Positions 62,210 through 64,000 of a DNA stretch of 64,000 nucleotides are shown here, one piece after another. The position numbers and the translations under genes are program-made. Under the pieces are notes generated by a model. The model was given only the letters and a program-made list of their open reading frames with translations, was not told the origin of the DNA and made no database searches. This stretch comes from Opitutales bacterium (GTDB taxonomy: Bacteria > Verrucomicrobiota > Verrucomicrobiia > Opitutales > UBA953): the NCBI GenBank assembly GCA_030725715.1, contig JANRFG010000018.1:86599-150598 (forward strand), read 5' to 3'. Each line of letters opens with the position of its first letter. Positions within the stretch are counted from its first letter, which is position 1.

Positions 62210-63525
62210 GCCGAGGCCGCGTCCGCCTTCCGTTCCTGCGCGTCGACCACCGCGGTCGTGACGAGGTCCGAGCCGACGTTTGTCATCGAACGAGCCATGT
62301 CGAGGACCCGGTCAACGCCGAGCACGATGCCGATGCCCTCGGCCGGGATACCGAAAGTCACCAGCAGGCCGGCGATGAGCGGGAGAGAACCGCCCGGAAT
62401 GCCCGCGACGGCCACGGCGCTGAGGACCGAGAGGAAGAGCAAGGTCAGCTGCTGGCCGATGGACAGGTCCACGCCGAAGACCTGCGCGACGAAGAGGACG
62501 ACGCAGCCTTCGTAAAGGGCGGTGCCGCTCAGGTTCATGGTCGTGCCCAGCGGCAGGACGAAGCCGGCCACGCTCGGCTTGAGGCCGAGAGTCTCCTTGG
62601 AACACTCCAAGGCGGCCGGGAGCGTCGCATTACTGGAACTCGTCGAGAAGGCGGTCACGAGCACGCCGCGGATATCACGGAAGAACGCCAGCGGCTTCCG
62701 ATCGGTCCAGAGGCGCAGCCAGAGCGACATCGTGCCGAAAAGATGGAGGAGCATCACAGCCAGACAGCCGAGGGCGAAGACCCCGAGGGCGATCAGGATA
62801 TCCAAGCCGACCTTGACGATGACGCCGTAGATCATGAGCGGCACGGCGTAGGGGGCGAGCCGCAGGGCGAGCCGGACGATGCCCGTCATGAGCTCCGCGA
62901 CGAGATCCAGGGCCGAGAGCAGCTGCTGACGCTTGGCCTCGGCGAGCTGGGTGCCGACGACGCCGACGAGCAACGCGAAGAGGATGAGCGGCAGGATGTC
63001 GCCGATCGTGCCGTTGGTATGGCCGACGACGGCCCCGAAGAGGTTCTTCGGCATGAACATCTCCACGATGCCGGCCAAGGACAGCGATGGGGTAGCCGAA
63101 GAGACGGCCATGTGCTTCTGCGCGGCGCCGCCGAACTCCTGCATGAGCATGGCCTTCGCGCCCGCGTCGAGATGGTCGCCGGGGCGGAGCATGTTCATCA
63201 TCAGCAACCCCAGGCCGACGGCGATGGCCATGTTGAGGAAGAAGAGCGCGAACGTCCGACCGGCGAGCGGACCGAGCCGGTCGAGACGGCCGAGCTGCGC
63301 GACGCCGGCAGCGAGGGAGGCGAACACCAGCGGGATCACCACGAAGAACAGCAGACGGAGGAAGACCTGTCCCAGCGGGTCGAAGACATTCGTCGAGGCC
63401 TTCCGCATGAACTCCAGCGATGCCGGCGAATACTGTCCGAGCCCGAGGGTGGCCAGGCCGGCGACGACACCGAAGAGCAGTCCGTAGAGGATACGGTTAG
63501 CGAGGGAACGGTTGGTTTCGGCCAT
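62206..63525 (-). CDS. Dicarboxylate/amino acid:cation symporter (DAACS family)
   Basis: FLRLLFFVVIPLVFASLAAGVAQLG; TSSSNATLPAALECSKETLGLKPSVAGFVLPLGTTMNLSGTALYEG. Confidence 0.93.
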   Translation of the reverse strand: MAETNRSLANRILYGLLFGVVAGLATLGLGQYSPASLEFMRKASTNVFDPLGQVFLRLLFFVVIPLVFASLAAGVAQLGRLDRLGPLAGRTFALFFLNMAIAVGLGLLMMNMLRPGDHLDAGAKAMLMQEFGGAAQKHMAVSSATPSLSLAGIVEMFMPKNLFGAVVGHTNGTIGDILPLILFALLVGVVGTQLAEAKRQQLLSALDLVAELMTGIVRLALRLAPYAVPLMIYGVIVKVGLDILIALGVFALGCLAVMLLHLFGTMSLWLRLWTDRKPLAFFRDIRGVLVTAFSTSSSNATLPAALECSKETLGLKPSVAGFVLPLGTTMNLSGTALYEGCVVLFVAQVFGVDLSIGQQLTLLFLSVLSAVAVAGIPGGSLPLIAGLLVTFGIPAEGIGIVLGVDRVLDMARSMTNVGSDLVTTAVVDAQERKADAASA

Positions 63526-63589
63526 GGGGGTTAGGGATATCTTTAGGAGCGACTGCGCTTGGCTTCCACTTTAAACCCAGCGCACCCCT

Positions 63590-64000
63590 ATGAACGCCCT
63601 GCCCTTCCTGCTCGTCGGCTGCCTGAGCCTCGGCGCCGCCGAAGTCATCCCGCCCACGCCGAAACAGACCATGCCCGTCGCCTCGGCGGAAGAGACCTTG
63701 GGCTGGAAGCAACTCTTCGACGGCAAGACCCTCAAGGGTTGGACCGGCGACCCCGTCTACTGGCGCTGCGTGGAGGGCGTGGTCGTCGGCGAGATCACCC
63801 CGGAGACCATCGTGAAGCGCAATACCTTCCTCATCTGGGAAGGCTCGCTCCCCGGGGACTTCGAGCTGAAGGGCGAGTATCGTATCTCCGAGCGTGGCAA
63901 CAGCGGCATCAACTACCACAGCGCCGACGTCGCGGGGCTGACCTACGCCCTGACCGGCCCGCAGGCCGACATCGACGGCCAGAACCGCCACACCGGCCAG
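63590..64000 (+). CDS. DUF1080 (3-keto-disaccharide hydrolase-like) secreted protein, partial (runs off window end)
   Basis: MNALPFLLVGCLSLGAAEVIP...GWKQLFDGKTLKGWTGDPVYWRCVEGVVVGE...FELKGEYRISERGNSGINYHS. Confidence 0.85.
   Translation, partial: MNALPFLLVGCLSLGAAEVIPPTPKQTMPVASAEETLGWKQLFDGKTLKGWTGDPVYWRCVEGVVVGEITPETIVKRNTFLIWEGSLPGDFELKGEYRISERGNSGINYHSADVAGLTYALTGPQADIDGQNRHTGQ

Overview
GC-rich, densely coding chromosomal segment. The gene content (PVC-type cytochrome/DUF1080 proteins, OleC/OleD, RNase Y plus RNase G/E) suggests a Verrucomicrobiota/Opitutae-like bacterium; that assignment is inference. Most of the window is housekeeping: ftsH (partial), tilS, serS, ndk, ispF, tRNA-Cys, a contiguous arginine cluster argC-J-B-D-F-G, rplM-rpsI, icd, rng/rne, rodA, rny, murA, ruvB, proBA, tRNA-Asp, carboxynorspermidine dehydrogenase/decarboxylase, vsr, a porin, a clpB/Gfo-Idh/lpxB/SDR cluster, aroE, prepilin peptidase, oleC-oleD-thioesterase, nth, a fused gcvP, metF, argS, a 1.4-kaa multidomain cytochrome, sufT-hemW-EamA, a DAACS symporter and a second DUF1080 gene cut by the window end. 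No CRISPR array, prophage, transposase or rRNA was seen. The most interesting non-routine signals are: (1) a tandem ribbon-helix-helix protein with a histone-H1-like Lys/Ala tail. The tail has its own in-frame start and Shine-Dalgarno, with an A-AAA-AAG slippery heptamer at the junction, and the gene is divergent from a P1B-4-type metal ATPase across an inverted-repeat intergenic region. (2) An Arg-rich/RGG disordered protein with a multi-hairpin leader, directly downstream of RNase Y. (3) A REPIN-like nested inverted repeat. (4) A heptameric repeat cluster 3' of nth. (5) A palindromic operator candidate next to the metF start. (6) A G-rich G4-capable tract between argS and the large cytochrome. 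All calls come from reading the sequence and the supplied ORF translations; no searches were run.
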